From Desulfoarculaceae bacterium (lineage in GTDB: Bacteria > Desulfobacterota > Desulfobulbia > Desulfobulbales > Desulfocapsaceae), in the NCBI GenBank assembly GCA_019429465.1, contig JAHYIV010000005.1, forward strand, positions 1 to 64,000: a stretch of DNA of 64,000 bases. The letters run 5' to 3'. A program made the translations under genes and the position numbers. Of the stretch, positions 26,230 to 34,215 are shown one piece after another. The notes under the pieces were generated by a model, which had not been told where the DNA came from, did no database searches, and saw nothing but the letters and a program-made list of their open reading frames with translations. How positions within the stretch are numbered: the stretch's first letter is position 1; the number at the start of each line of letters is the position of its first letter.

Positions 26230-26916
26230 TTACCGGTGCCCTTCAGTTAAATTGCCGTTTCTTCTCATTGTCAGCTTCAGCCCCTGGCGAGATTCAGAGA
26301 CAGGCACACCGGAGGCTTGCAGCAGTTGAAAGAGCGGGCGGCCAAACAGAAAAAGCTCGTGGGCCAGCAGCAGGTTAAATTCTCTTACCACCCGGTCCCG
26401 GAAGGCAAGATCCGTGTTGACCAGCCCCTCCAGTGAGCGCAAGGCGCAGCCGTCCTGCGCCGCCAGATTTTTTTTTACCTCACCCAGATCAGGACAGGGG
26501 CAGAGGCGCTCATGCTCCAGCACCAAAGGCCGGAGCGGGTCTTGCGCCCCCAGAATATCCAGCCGGCTGAGAAGATCCTGACCCACAAGGGCCAGGGTTT
26601 CCTCCGGCTGCCAGCACTTCAGCACCCCGCAGGCCAGGGGCCGGCCCCCGTAGATGGAACACCCCTTGCTTGCGGGCTCATAATAACAGCAGCTCCACTC
26701 CTGGCCGGTTCCACGGATCTTCACCAGTTCCTGACCAACCGGTTCAATCGCATCGGACAGCGGGTTATAAGCCAATTCACCACGGCGGATGGTAATCAGG
26801 TTTTCCATGGGCAGCCGGCCGCCGCGGACCAGGGCCAGATCCGGCCCATGCAGGGCAGGCCCGCCTTTCTGACAGCAGATACCGCAGCGTTTGCACTCTG
26901 TTTGCTTTTGCTTCAT
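26230..26916 (-). CDS. YkgJ-family cysteine cluster protein
   Basis: Protein of 228 residues beginning MKQKQTECKRCGICCQKGGPAL. The C-x2-C-x2-CC pattern plus later cysteines (WSCCYYEPASKGCSIYGGRPLACGVLKCW) is typical of the YkgJ Zn/Fe-chelating family. The role is unclear; these proteins may be oxidoreductases or metal carriers. The ATG at 26916 begins the family domain; the upstream ORF extension reads through MITE B. The gene ends four bases from the CheB/CheR remnant. Confidence 0.82.
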   Translation of the reverse strand: MKQKQTECKRCGICCQKGGPALHGPDLALVRGGRLPMENLITIRRGELAYNPLSDAIEPVGQELVKIRGTGQEWSCCYYEPASKGCSIYGGRPLACGVLKCWQPEETLALVGQDLLSRLDILGAQDPLRPLVLEHERLCPCPDLGEVKKNLAAQDGCALRSLEGLVNTDLAFRDRVVREFNLLLAHELFLFGRPLFQLLQASGVPVSESRQGLKLTMRRNGNLTEGHR

Positions 26917-26959
26917 ATTCCATACAGTGAAAAAGAGACGATCCCCGGTAAACGGGATA

Positions 26960-27111
26960 AGCCGCTGTAAAAAAAAACATGGCCATCTTAGTGCCCGGAG
27001 CGGCATAAGGAGCCGGTCGCTCCTACGCCGTCCATGGCGCTCGCGACACTGTGCCATCCCTGGCCTGCGTAACGAAATAGATATAAATGGCCATGTTATT
27101 TCGTAACGGCT
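26960..27111. repeat. MITE family B, copy 2 (full, 152 bp)
   Basis: Starts AGCCGCTGTAAAAAA and ends CGTAACGGCT; AACATGGCCAT near the left is inverted as ATGGCCATGTT near the right. It is nearly identical to 39529-39680. It separates two genes on the minus strand and ends one base before the CoA-transferase stop. Confidence 0.9.
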
Positions 27112-27112
27112 C

Positions 27113-28990
27113 CTAAAATTCAATCCTGAAACTATGCACCCCTTCCTCCACCTGGCTCTGCACCTTGTAGCCGGAATGATTGAATATGGCCTGCATCCGT
27201 TTGTTGTCACGCAGGACTTCGGCGGTAAAACCGCTGATACCGCTGGCCTTGGCAATGGTCATCAGATGGCGGAAGAGAAAACTGCCCAGTCCCTTGTTCT
27301 GCCACTCATCCCGGATCACAAAGGCAACCTCGGCCAGGTTGGTGCGCTCATCGAGATAATAGCGGCCGACCGCGATGATATCATCGCCATGAGCCTCGGG
27401 CAGGGTACCGACAATGGCCACATCCTTGCGGTGATCGACATAGACAAAATCCTGAATCTGCTTCTGGCCGAATCGCTGGTTATGGCTCATGAAACGATAA
27501 TAGAGGGTCTCCTTCGACAGGTCATAGAGCAGATCCCGCATCAGAGGTTCATCGGTGGGATGAATGGGCCGGAAGTTGACCTGGGTGCCACTGTCGAGCA
27601 GAAAACTGGTCTTCATCAGATCCTCGGAGGCAATAACAAATTTCCCCTCCACCTCGGAAAATTCCCGCCGGATATACCTGGCCTCAATGGCCTGCTTCAG
27701 AAGCTGTCCCCGATGATCAGGATGGGCAATGGACACGAGGGCCAGGGTGCGATCCTGGACCGATTTGCCGTGCAGATAGGCCACCCCGTATTCAGTGACC
27801 ACATAATGAACCGTGCCCCGGCTGATCACCACCCCGGAACCGCTGCTGAGCGCGGCCACAATACGTGATTTGCCGTCGCTGGTGGTGGCCGGCATGACGA
27901 TCACGGCCCTGCCGCCGGGCGAGCTGGCCGCCCCGCGATTAAAGTCCACCTGACCTCCGATCCCGGAATAGAAATTCCCGCCCTCGGAATCAGAACAGAC
28001 CTGGCCGGTCAGATCAATCTCAAGCGCCATATTGATCGAGACCATCCGGTTCTGCCTACCAATCACACCAGGATTATTGACATACTCCGTTGGCCGGAAC
28101 GAAAACAGGGGATTGTCATGAACAAAGTCATACAGCCTTTTCGATCCCATGCAGAAGCTGGTGACGATTTTGCCCCGATCCGTGGATTTACTGGCCCCGC
28201 TCACCGCCCCCGACTCTATCAGGTCAATGATATCATCGGTGATCAGTTCGGTGTGGATCCCCAGATCATGCTTGTCGTGCAGGGCAGACATCACGGCCTG
28301 AGGTATCCGGCCGACCCCGGGAACCCGGCCGAGCCCAAACTCCACCGTGGCGCCGTTGGGGACGAGTGCTGCCACCAGCTCGGCAATCCTGGCGCTCACC
28401 GCATGCACCGGTTGCGATTTACGCTCCAGCAGGGGCACGTCGGCCGGGACCAGGATATCAAGATCATAGACATCAATCTGGCTGTCGCCTCGGGTCCAGG
28501 GCATCCGCGGATTGACCTGAGCTATGACCAGCGAGGCGTTTTCCGCAGCAGCCTTGACAATATCAACGGAGACCCCGAGGCTCATCTTGCCCCTGGCATC
28601 AGGCGGAGTCACCTGGATCAGGGCCACATCAAGGGGCAGCTGCCCGGAGTTCAATAAGCCCGGGATGTCCGACATGAGAATGGGGGTATAATCACCCCTG
28701 CCCTCCTGAAACATCTCCCGCACATTATGACCAATAAAAAAAGAATTGACCTTGAAGCAGTCGGCATATTTGAGGTCGGCATAGGGGGCATCGCCTTTGG
28801 TCAGAAGCTGGACGATCTCGACATCGGCCAGATTACCCGCCATCTCGGTCATGGCCTGCACCAGCACGGTCGGTTCACCGCAGCCCGTTCCCAGGAAGAC
28901 CCTATGGCCGGATCTGACAAGGGCCAGGGCCTGCTTGGGGGTCATGATCATATCCTTATATTTCTCTTTCCAGCTGGCATCATATTCCAT
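27113..28990 (-). CDS. Acetyl-CoA hydrolase/transferase fused to GNAT acetyltransferase
   Basis: Protein of 625 residues. The first 450 or so are an acetyl-CoA hydrolase/CoA-transferase (GTGCGEPTVLVQAM, GLGRVPGVGRIPQAV, SDSEGGNFYSGIGGQVDF). The last 150 are a GNAT N-acetyltransferase domain (RPIHPTDEPLMRDLLY, VAFVIRDEWQNKGLGSFLF, where QNKGLGS is the CoA loop). It is cytoplasmic and probably moves CoA between acetate and other acyl groups, while the GNAT part may acetylate a protein. AAGGAG precedes the start. The ADP-forming acyl-CoA synthetase follows upstream on the same strand, so they likely act together in acetate metabolism. Confidence 0.92.
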   Translation of the reverse strand: MEYDASWKEKYKDMIMTPKQALALVRSGHRVFLGTGCGEPTVLVQAMTEMAGNLADVEIVQLLTKGDAPYADLKYADCFKVNSFFIGHNVREMFQEGRGDYTPILMSDIPGLLNSGQLPLDVALIQVTPPDARGKMSLGVSVDIVKAAAENASLVIAQVNPRMPWTRGDSQIDVYDLDILVPADVPLLERKSQPVHAVSARIAELVAALVPNGATVEFGLGRVPGVGRIPQAVMSALHDKHDLGIHTELITDDIIDLIESGAVSGASKSTDRGKIVTSFCMGSKRLYDFVHDNPLFSFRPTEYVNNPGVIGRQNRMVSINMALEIDLTGQVCSDSEGGNFYSGIGGQVDFNRGAASSPGGRAVIVMPATTSDGKSRIVAALSSGSGVVISRGTVHYVVTEYGVAYLHGKSVQDRTLALVSIAHPDHRGQLLKQAIEARYIRREFSEVEGKFVIASEDLMKTSFLLDSGTQVNFRPIHPTDEPLMRDLLYDLSKETLYYRFMSHNQRFGQKQIQDFVYVDHRKDVAIVGTLPEAHGDDIIAVGRYYLDERTNLAEVAFVIRDEWQNKGLGSFLFRHLMTIAKASGISGFTAEVLRDNKRMQAIFNHSGYKVQSQVEEGVHSFRIEF

Positions 28991-29003
28991 TCTTTTCTCC
29001 TTA

Positions 29004-29062
29004 GGTGCCGTTATCGAAAGAGCAATGGCTTTTTCTTGATCTTTCGGTTTACGGCACCTTAT
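29004..29062. promoter_or_regulatory. Hairpin in the leader before the CoA-transferase gene
   Basis: AGGTGCCGTTATCGAAAGAG and the inverted CTTTCGGTTTACGGCACCT form an imperfect stem of about 18 pairs between the two acetate genes. It could be an intercistronic stabiliser or attenuator. No T-run is seen. Confidence 0.4.
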
Positions 29063-29091
29063 GCCGCTGAGACGACATGGTATCGTTATAG

Positions 29092-31212
29092 TTATTTTTT
29101 AATGTCGGCCTCTCCAGACAATGGGGCCAGGGTCATCCGGGCGTCTGCCACCACGGGTTCGGTACCGGATTCGCCGACAATAAACGGATTGATGTCAAGT
29201 TCGAGGATCTGGGGAAAATCCGTGGTCAGCTGGCTGATCCGCTGCAACCCCGAGGCAATGGCCGCAATGTCCACCCCCTTCTGTCCCCGCTTCCCTTCAA
29301 GCATGGCGTAAGACCTGGTGGATTTGAGCATCTGGATGGCCTCTTCTGCGGTGATGGGGGCCAGATGAAACGTGACATCCTTCATCACCTCGACAAAGAT
29401 GCCGCCAAGGCCAAACATGAGCATGGGCCCGAACTGGGGATCACGACTCATGCCGATAATGACCTCCAGCCCCTTCATGGCCATCTGCTCCACATAGATC
29501 CCTTCAATCAGGGCATTCGGCACCCGCTTGCGGATCTTCAGCATCATCAGGTCATGACTATCACTGACCGCCTCGCCACTGGCCACATTGAGCATCACCC
29601 CGCCCAGATCGCTTTTATGGACGATATTGGGTGAGACGATCTTCATGGCCACGGGATAGCCGATACGCTCGGCAATCTCCACCGCCTCTTCAGCACTGCC
29701 GGCCAGGGCGCCGTCCATAACCCGAAAGCCATAGGCCCCGAGGATGTCTTTTCCCTTGACCTCGCCCAGCTGGAGCATGCCGATACGCTGACGGCGGCTG
29801 ATGATGCGCTCCACCCGTCGCCGGTTCACCCGGAATCTGGTCACCAGACGAGGCGGCCGCTGTTTCCAGGCCGCGTATTCCACCATGCCCTTCAGGGCGG
29901 AGACGGCCCGTTCCGGCGATTCATAGTCGGGCAGTCCGGCGGCGGCCAGCTCCTTGCGGCCCGGCATCACATCCCGCCCGCCCATGAACGAGGCCACCAC
30001 CGGCTTGGAGCCGTCAAGGGCCTCGGCAATGGCAATGGCCGTTTCTGCCGGTCTGGTCATGGCCTGGGGGGTGAGAATGACCAGGATGGCATCAACGGCC
30101 GGATCGGTCTGGGCCGCCTCAATGGCTGAGACGTAGCGATCCGGATCAGCATCCCCAAGCACATCCACCGGGTTGCCGACGCTTGCCGCCTGAGGCAGTT
30201 GTGCCCTGAGCGCGGTTGCCGTATTGCGGTCAAGTTCAGCTACCTGCATTCCGGCCTTTTCCACGGCATCGGCGGCCATGGTCCCGGGTCCGCCGGCGTT
30301 GGTGATAATGAGAATCCTGTTCCCTTTTGGCAGCGGCTGCATGACCAGGGCAGTGGCATAATCAAAAAGGGCGTCATAGGTGTCTGCCCGCACCACACCT
30401 GCCTGCTTGAAGGCCGCGCCATAGGCGGTATCAACCCCGGCCAGCACCCCGGTATGCGACGCCGCCGCCTTCAGGCCGGCAGCCGTGGTTCCCGACTTGA
30501 GGATAATCACCGGCTTCCGGGTGGCTGCCTCTTCCGCCGCCTTGATAAAATCATTGCCGGTGGCGATATCTTCAAGATAGCCGACAATCACCTTGGTCTG
30601 TTCATCATGGGCCAGATAGGAGAGCAGATCGACCTCGGTGATATCGGCCTTATTGCCGATACTGACCAGCTTGGCCAGTCCCAGATGCCGGCTGACTGCC
30701 AGATCCAGCATGGCGGTACACAAGGCCCCGGATTGGGAAAAGATGGAAATCCCGCCAGGCTCAGGCATTGCGCCGGCAAAAGAGGCATTGAGCCTGTTTT
30801 CCGTGTTGATCAGACCCAGACAGTTTGGCCCCAGCATCCGGACATTGTGACGGCGACAGAGGGCAACCAGCTTCTGTTCCAGGGCCAGCCCTTCCGGCCC
30901 GCTCTCCCGGAAGCCGGCTGTGATGACAATGACGGCCCTGGTTCCGGCCTGGATGCTCTCTTCCACGGCCGCATAGACCATGGTCCGCGGCACCACAATC
31001 ACGGCCAGATCGATCTTCTGGCCCCAGGCCGCAAGCGAAGGATAACAGGGCAGACCCAGGAGGATGTCAGCGGAGGGATTGACCGGCACAATGACGCCGG
31101 CAAAACCATCCTGCACCAGATTGGCCAGGATATCATGACCAACCTTGCCAGGGGTCCTGGAGGCGCCGATCACCGCCACCGACTCAGGCCGAAAAAGGAC
31201 GTCAAGACTCAT
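29092..31212 (-). CDS. ADP-forming acyl-CoA synthetase (acetate-CoA ligase family)
   Basis: Cytoplasmic enzyme of 706 residues with the fused alpha-beta arrangement. The CoA-binding domain is N-terminal (VAVIGASRTPGKVG), the succinyl-CoA-synthetase-like part contains the phosphorylated histidine in SHTGVLAG, and the C-terminal ATP-grasp domain follows (YPVAMKIVSPNIVHKSDLGG, LDINPFIVG). Such enzymes convert acetyl-CoA, ADP and phosphate to acetate, CoA and ATP. Length is normal (about 700). The CoA-transferase/GNAT gene is 100 bases downstream. GNAT-linked lysine acetylation is known to control acyl-CoA synthetases, which suits the neighbours. Confidence 0.94.
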   Translation of the reverse strand: MSLDVLFRPESVAVIGASRTPGKVGHDILANLVQDGFAGVIVPVNPSADILLGLPCYPSLAAWGQKIDLAVIVVPRTMVYAAVEESIQAGTRAVIVITAGFRESGPEGLALEQKLVALCRRHNVRMLGPNCLGLINTENRLNASFAGAMPEPGGISIFSQSGALCTAMLDLAVSRHLGLAKLVSIGNKADITEVDLLSYLAHDEQTKVIVGYLEDIATGNDFIKAAEEAATRKPVIILKSGTTAAGLKAAASHTGVLAGVDTAYGAAFKQAGVVRADTYDALFDYATALVMQPLPKGNRILIITNAGGPGTMAADAVEKAGMQVAELDRNTATALRAQLPQAASVGNPVDVLGDADPDRYVSAIEAAQTDPAVDAILVILTPQAMTRPAETAIAIAEALDGSKPVVASFMGGRDVMPGRKELAAAGLPDYESPERAVSALKGMVEYAAWKQRPPRLVTRFRVNRRRVERIISRRQRIGMLQLGEVKGKDILGAYGFRVMDGALAGSAEEAVEIAERIGYPVAMKIVSPNIVHKSDLGGVMLNVASGEAVSDSHDLMMLKIRKRVPNALIEGIYVEQMAMKGLEVIIGMSRDPQFGPMLMFGLGGIFVEVMKDVTFHLAPITAEEAIQMLKSTRSYAMLEGKRGQKGVDIAAIASGLQRISQLTTDFPQILELDINPFIVGESGTEPVVADARMTLAPLSGEADIKK

Positions 31213-31293
31213 ACCAGCTCCTTACCAAAGATTAACGATTCTATGAATTACGCAGGTGATCAAATCCGAGGCCTCCCCCTCTCATCCGACCTT

Positions 31294-31448
31294 GATGGTT
31301 TCGTAAAAACTCAATTTCTGGGATGGCTAAGTAAAAAGCGTCAAATGCGAGGCGCGCAAATTTCGAGGAATGAGGCGTACTTGAGTACGCCGCAGTGACG
31401 AGATAATTTGCAGCAACGAAGCAGTTGGCGACTTTTTACGACGCCATC
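31294..31448. repeat. MITE family A, copy 2 (complete)
   Basis: 155 bp from GATGGTTTCGTAAAAA to TTTTTACGACGCCATC (16-bp terminal inverted repeats, two mismatches). The flanks GACCTT and AACCTT fit an imperfect 6-bp target duplication. Internally it contains the palindromic GGCGTACTTGAGTACGCC. Confidence 0.92.
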
Positions 31449-31450
31449 AA

Positions 31451-31489
31451 CCTTGAGTCCTTCTCCCTCTCGGAAAGGAGGACTCAAGG
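31451..31489. terminator. Hairpin between MITE A and acuB-like gene
   Basis: CCTTGAGTCC and GGACTCAAGG flank an AT/CT-rich loop of 19 bases. It lies 22 bases beyond the acuB-like stop codon on the minus strand and may end that transcript; no T-run is visible. Confidence 0.5.
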
Positions 31490-31510
31490 CACCCGCAAGG
31501 CGAGCAGGTA

Positions 31511-32158
31511 TCACACGACCGTATTGATCCCGGCCTCACGCAGCAGGTTCACAACCTGGGCTATTTTGAAGGTGTTCAAGCGCAGATAGATACGGTGGTT
31601 TCCATGCTCGGCATCATAAATGCGCAGCAGACGGGTAAAGGGGATCTCATGCTGTTCAAGCAGGGTAACAATGCGAGTCATGAAGCCCTTCTGGCCGTTA
31701 TCGTCAATACCAAGCAGCACCGAGCCCTTTTCACCTATCCCGAAAAGCTCCTTGTAGGCCGCCAGCAGATCCCTGCTGGAAAAAATCCCTACCACCCGAC
31801 CATCTTCAAGCACCGGCAGCGCCCCCATCCGATCTCGATCAAACAGCAGAAGGGCATCATCAAGGGTCGATTCAGGAGTCAGGCCAACACAGTCGACACT
31901 CATGATATCAGCCACGACTGCCTTCTCCACCTGTTCATAGGCCAGAAGACGCTCACTTTCAGCCAGCATGGAGGATGGATAGGCTGACCTCAGATCCCGG
32001 TCGGTGATCATGCCGACCAGCCGCCCGTCGCGATCGACCACCGGCAGATGGCGAAAGTTATTCTCAGTCAATAAACGCCTGGCCTCTGGAAGCAACATAT
32101 CAGGCGTTACGGTCAATGGTTCCTTGATCATATATCTGGAAATATACATGGTATCCAT
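31511..32158 (-). CDS. AcuB-like CBS-CBS-ACT regulatory protein
   Basis: Protein of 215 residues with two CBS domains (about 8-60 and 78-130, each with a GMITDRDLR or GIFSSRDLL ending) and a C-terminal ACT-like domain (VLLGIDDNGQKGFMTRIVTLLEQ). This is the arrangement of AcuB, encoded with AcuC in the acetoin utilisation locus of Bacillus. It probably senses adenine nucleotides and acts on acetyl-CoA synthetase control. The acuC-like deacetylase gene is 41 bases upstream on the same strand, which strengthens the call. Confidence 0.85.
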   Translation of the reverse strand: MDTMYISRYMIKEPLTVTPDMLLPEARRLLTENNFRHLPVVDRDGRLVGMITDRDLRSAYPSSMLAESERLLAYEQVEKAVVADIMSVDCVGLTPESTLDDALLLFDRDRMGALPVLEDGRVVGIFSSRDLLAAYKELFGIGEKGSVLLGIDDNGQKGFMTRIVTLLEQHEIPFTRLLRIYDAEHGNHRIYLRLNTFKIAQVVNLLREAGINTVV

Positions 32159-32199
32159 CCAAGAAAGTTAGAGATTCATGTTCCCGCAGCGTCCCTGTC

Positions 32200-33162
32200 T
32201 CACTGGGACAACAGGCCCTGCACATACGCCTCAACCGACTCTCCCAGCACCGTCAGCTCATATCCCCCCTCGAGGATGGAGAGCAGCCTGCCACCGCAGT
32301 GAAGATTACTCCACCGGCGGACACTCTGCCCGATCTTTTCATACAATCCTGTCGAATAGCGCAGGCCCGACATCTCATCGGCCCGATGACCGTCAAATCC
32401 CGCCGCCACAATCATGGCGTCGGGTTGCCATTGCCCGATCTTTTCCGCAACCTGCCCATTGAGCAGGGCCAGAAGCTGTTCGTCACCGGCGCCGGGTGAC
32501 AGCGGCAGGTTAAGAATAGAGCCGCGCCCGTCGCCGAAACCTTGCTCATCACTGTACCCGGTTCCTGGATAACTGAAACTGGGATGTTCATGGATACTGA
32601 CATACAAGGAATCCGCCTCCCGCTCAAAGGCCGACTGTATGCCATTACCATGATGGGCATCAAAATCGAAGACCACTAACCGCTTCCGGCCATACCGCTG
32701 TTGCCAGTAGCGGGCGGCGACCACACAGTTATTGAGAAAGCAGAAACCAAAAGGCCTGACCCGCTCGGCATGATGGCCCGGGGGCCGAACCAGACAAAAT
32801 GCCTGTTCCGTCTGCCCCTGCTCCAGCAGATCAATGGCTGCAAGACCCGCGCCGGCGGCAAGGGCTGCCACCTCATAGGAATCATAGCAGATCTGATTAT
32901 CGGTATGATCAATCGAGGTCTTGCCGGAGAGGACCGCTTCTTCAAAACGAAAAAGCCAGCTTTCATCATGGACCTCCTGCAGCCAGTGTCTTTCCGCCGG
33001 ACGACTGTTCTCAAACCTCAGGCCGGCAAAGGAGTCATTCTGTTTCAGGGCGGCAAGAATAATCTGAAGTCGGGCCGGGATCTCAGGGTGATCGCAGCCC
33101 GTGTCGTGATCCAGAAAACGGGAATCAGTGATGAGTGTGAGCAGAGAAGGAGGAAGACGCAT
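32200..33162 (-). CDS. AcuC-like histone-deacetylase-family protein
   Basis: Zn-dependent deacetylase of 320 residues. Motifs: RPPGHHAE (catalytic His pair), FDFDAHHGNG (metal ligands D and H) and FDGHRADEMSG (metal ligand D), ending with LEGGYEL. The family includes AcuC, which removes acetyl groups from acetyl-CoA synthetase. With the GNAT domain of the CoA-transferase at 27113 the neighbourhood supplies both an acetylase and a deacetylase. I take ATG 33162, preceded by CAGGTGATT, over the GTG at 33168. Confidence 0.92.
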   Translation of the reverse strand: MRLPPSLLTLITDSRFLDHDTGCDHPEIPARLQIILAALKQNDSFAGLRFENSRPAERHWLQEVHDESWLFRFEEAVLSGKTSIDHTDNQICYDSYEVAALAAGAGLAAIDLLEQGQTEQAFCLVRPPGHHAERVRPFGFCFLNNCVVAARYWQQRYGRKRLVVFDFDAHHGNGIQSAFEREADSLYVSIHEHPSFSYPGTGYSDEQGFGDGRGSILNLPLSPGAGDEQLLALLNGQVAEKIGQWQPDAMIVAAGFDGHRADEMSGLRYSTGLYEKIGQSVRRWSNLHCGGRLLSILEGGYELTVLGESVEAYVQGLLSQ

Positions 33163-33304
33163 AATCACCTGACAGGAAAGATCCTGGAGAAAACTGAAGT
33201 TGAATACTTCCTTTATTTTGGTGTATCCTGCAGATGAAATGATGTCAAATGGTATTCATTTTCTTTTCGAATCCCCACACTCAACCGCCAGGAGCACCTT
33301 TTCC

Positions 33305-33562
33305 ATGACCGATATCACCCTTTACCGTTCAGCCCTTTGACCACGGTGCCACATGGCCCGTAAGACTCTGTATGAGTTAATCGACAGCAGACCGGATATC
33401 CACGTTGAAGAGGTAGATATTGTCACCAACCCTCTGCGGGCGTGGCAGGATGGGATTCGTTTTATCCCCACCCTGAAGAGTGGCGACCAAACCCTGACCG
33501 GAGTCTTTCTCGGCCGCCGCGATATTCAGGGTTTCCTCGAGGAGATGGGGCAGACACGATAG
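33305..33562 (+). CDS. Glutaredoxin-like selenoprotein (in-frame TGA, UPRC motif)
   Basis: The ORF track starts at 33353 and gives 69 residues, but the frame extends back through a TGA at 33338-33340 to ATG 33305 with AGGAG ten bases before it. Reading TGA as selenocysteine gives an 85-residue protein MTDITLYRSAL-U-PRCHMARKTLYELI, with U12 and C15 in the CPxC redox position of a thioredoxin or glutaredoxin fold. The cis-proline loop (FIPTL) and the terminal helix are normal. Hairpins follow the TGA. Delta-proteobacteria are rich in selenoproteins. The substrate is unknown. Alternatively the gene has a nonsense mutation, but no other damage is seen. Confidence 0.82.
33343..33378 (+). promoter_or_regulatory. 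Candidate bacterial SECIS hairpins
   Basis: Just after the TGA, ACGG-T-GCC / GGC-CCGT (33343-33361) forms a stem with a bulged T and an ACAT loop. It is followed by GACTC-TGTAT-GAGTT (33364-33378), whose loop contains GT and begins about 28 bases after the TGA, inside the usual distance range. Which is functional cannot be decided by eye. Confidence 0.5.
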
Positions 33563-33620
33563 AGGGAGATCGGGCACCCGCAAGGGGCGCCCTTCCCTGA
33601 CCCCGATGAACGGGATAAGT

Positions 33621-33672
33621 GCCTTTCGCAGATTATTTTCTTGTAAAAAAAACAAGAAAATAATCTGCAAGG
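33621..33672. repeat. Long hairpin repeat, copy 3
   Basis: Arms of about 22 bases (GCAGATTATTTTCTTGT with its complement) with a two-base bulge and a poly-A loop, preceded by CTGACCCCGATGAACGGGAT. Third member of the 234/22753 family, between the Sec gene and the cupin. Confidence 0.88.
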
Positions 33673-33674
33673 CT

Positions 33675-33992
33675 CTAAAAAGGAGGGGCGATGGTCACCA
33701 GGATCCGCATATCCGTAATGGCCATGACCCCATGCGGTTCATCAATATCACTGACCAGGATATCACCGGCCACGGCTGGAATCGCCGCCTCATCTTCTCC
33801 CAGAAACTGACCGGTGCCATCTATGACCTGAATACTCACCTGGCCCTCTGCCGGGTGGCGGTGCACCGGAAAGATCTGCCCGGCCTGCAGGTTGAAATTC
33901 AAGATCCTGAAATAGGGTGAGTCATGAAGCAGAAAACGTTTGATGCCCTTCTCTTCAAAGATCTTTGATTCGTCCAGATGGATTATCTTCAT
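33675..33992 (-). CDS. Small cupin-domain protein
   Basis: A 105-residue single-domain cupin. The metal-site histidines sit in FPVHRHPAEGQVSIQV and in the second motif DILVSDIDEPHGVMAI. AAGGAGAACACG precedes the ATG. Such proteins bind a metal and act as sensors or small enzymes; the function here is unknown. It lies between the hairpin repeat and one of the inverted repeats around leuA. Confidence 0.88.
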   Translation of the reverse strand: MKIIHLDESKIFEEKGIKRFLLHDSPYFRILNFNLQAGQIFPVHRHPAEGQVSIQVIDGTGQFLGEDEAAIPAVAGDILVSDIDEPHGVMAITDMRILVTIAPPF

Positions 33993-34039
33993 CGTGTTCT
34001 CCTTTGAAGTGTTGTGCCTGCTGTTTTCAGAGATTCCGG

Positions 34040-34193
34040 GTAACTATCCAGCAGCACCTCATCTGCTTCGTCATCGGCCTGCTTATGTACGAATCAGTAC
34101 ACTTCGCAGGCCTCTTTCTCGCATATGAGGCGCTGCTGAATAGTTACGTGACATGTGTTTTGGCATTTTCCCGGCATTAAGCTGGATAGTTAC
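34040..34193. repeat. 154-bp repeat, left copy flanking leuA
   Basis: Starts and ends with GTAACTATCCAGC / GCTGGATAGTTAC. The reverse complement of 35925-36078 matches it at all but one position by eye. An internal AATAGTTACGTGAC repeats the end motif. Confidence 0.95.
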
Positions 34194-34215
34194 GATTCCT
34201 GGAGCTGCAAGCCTT

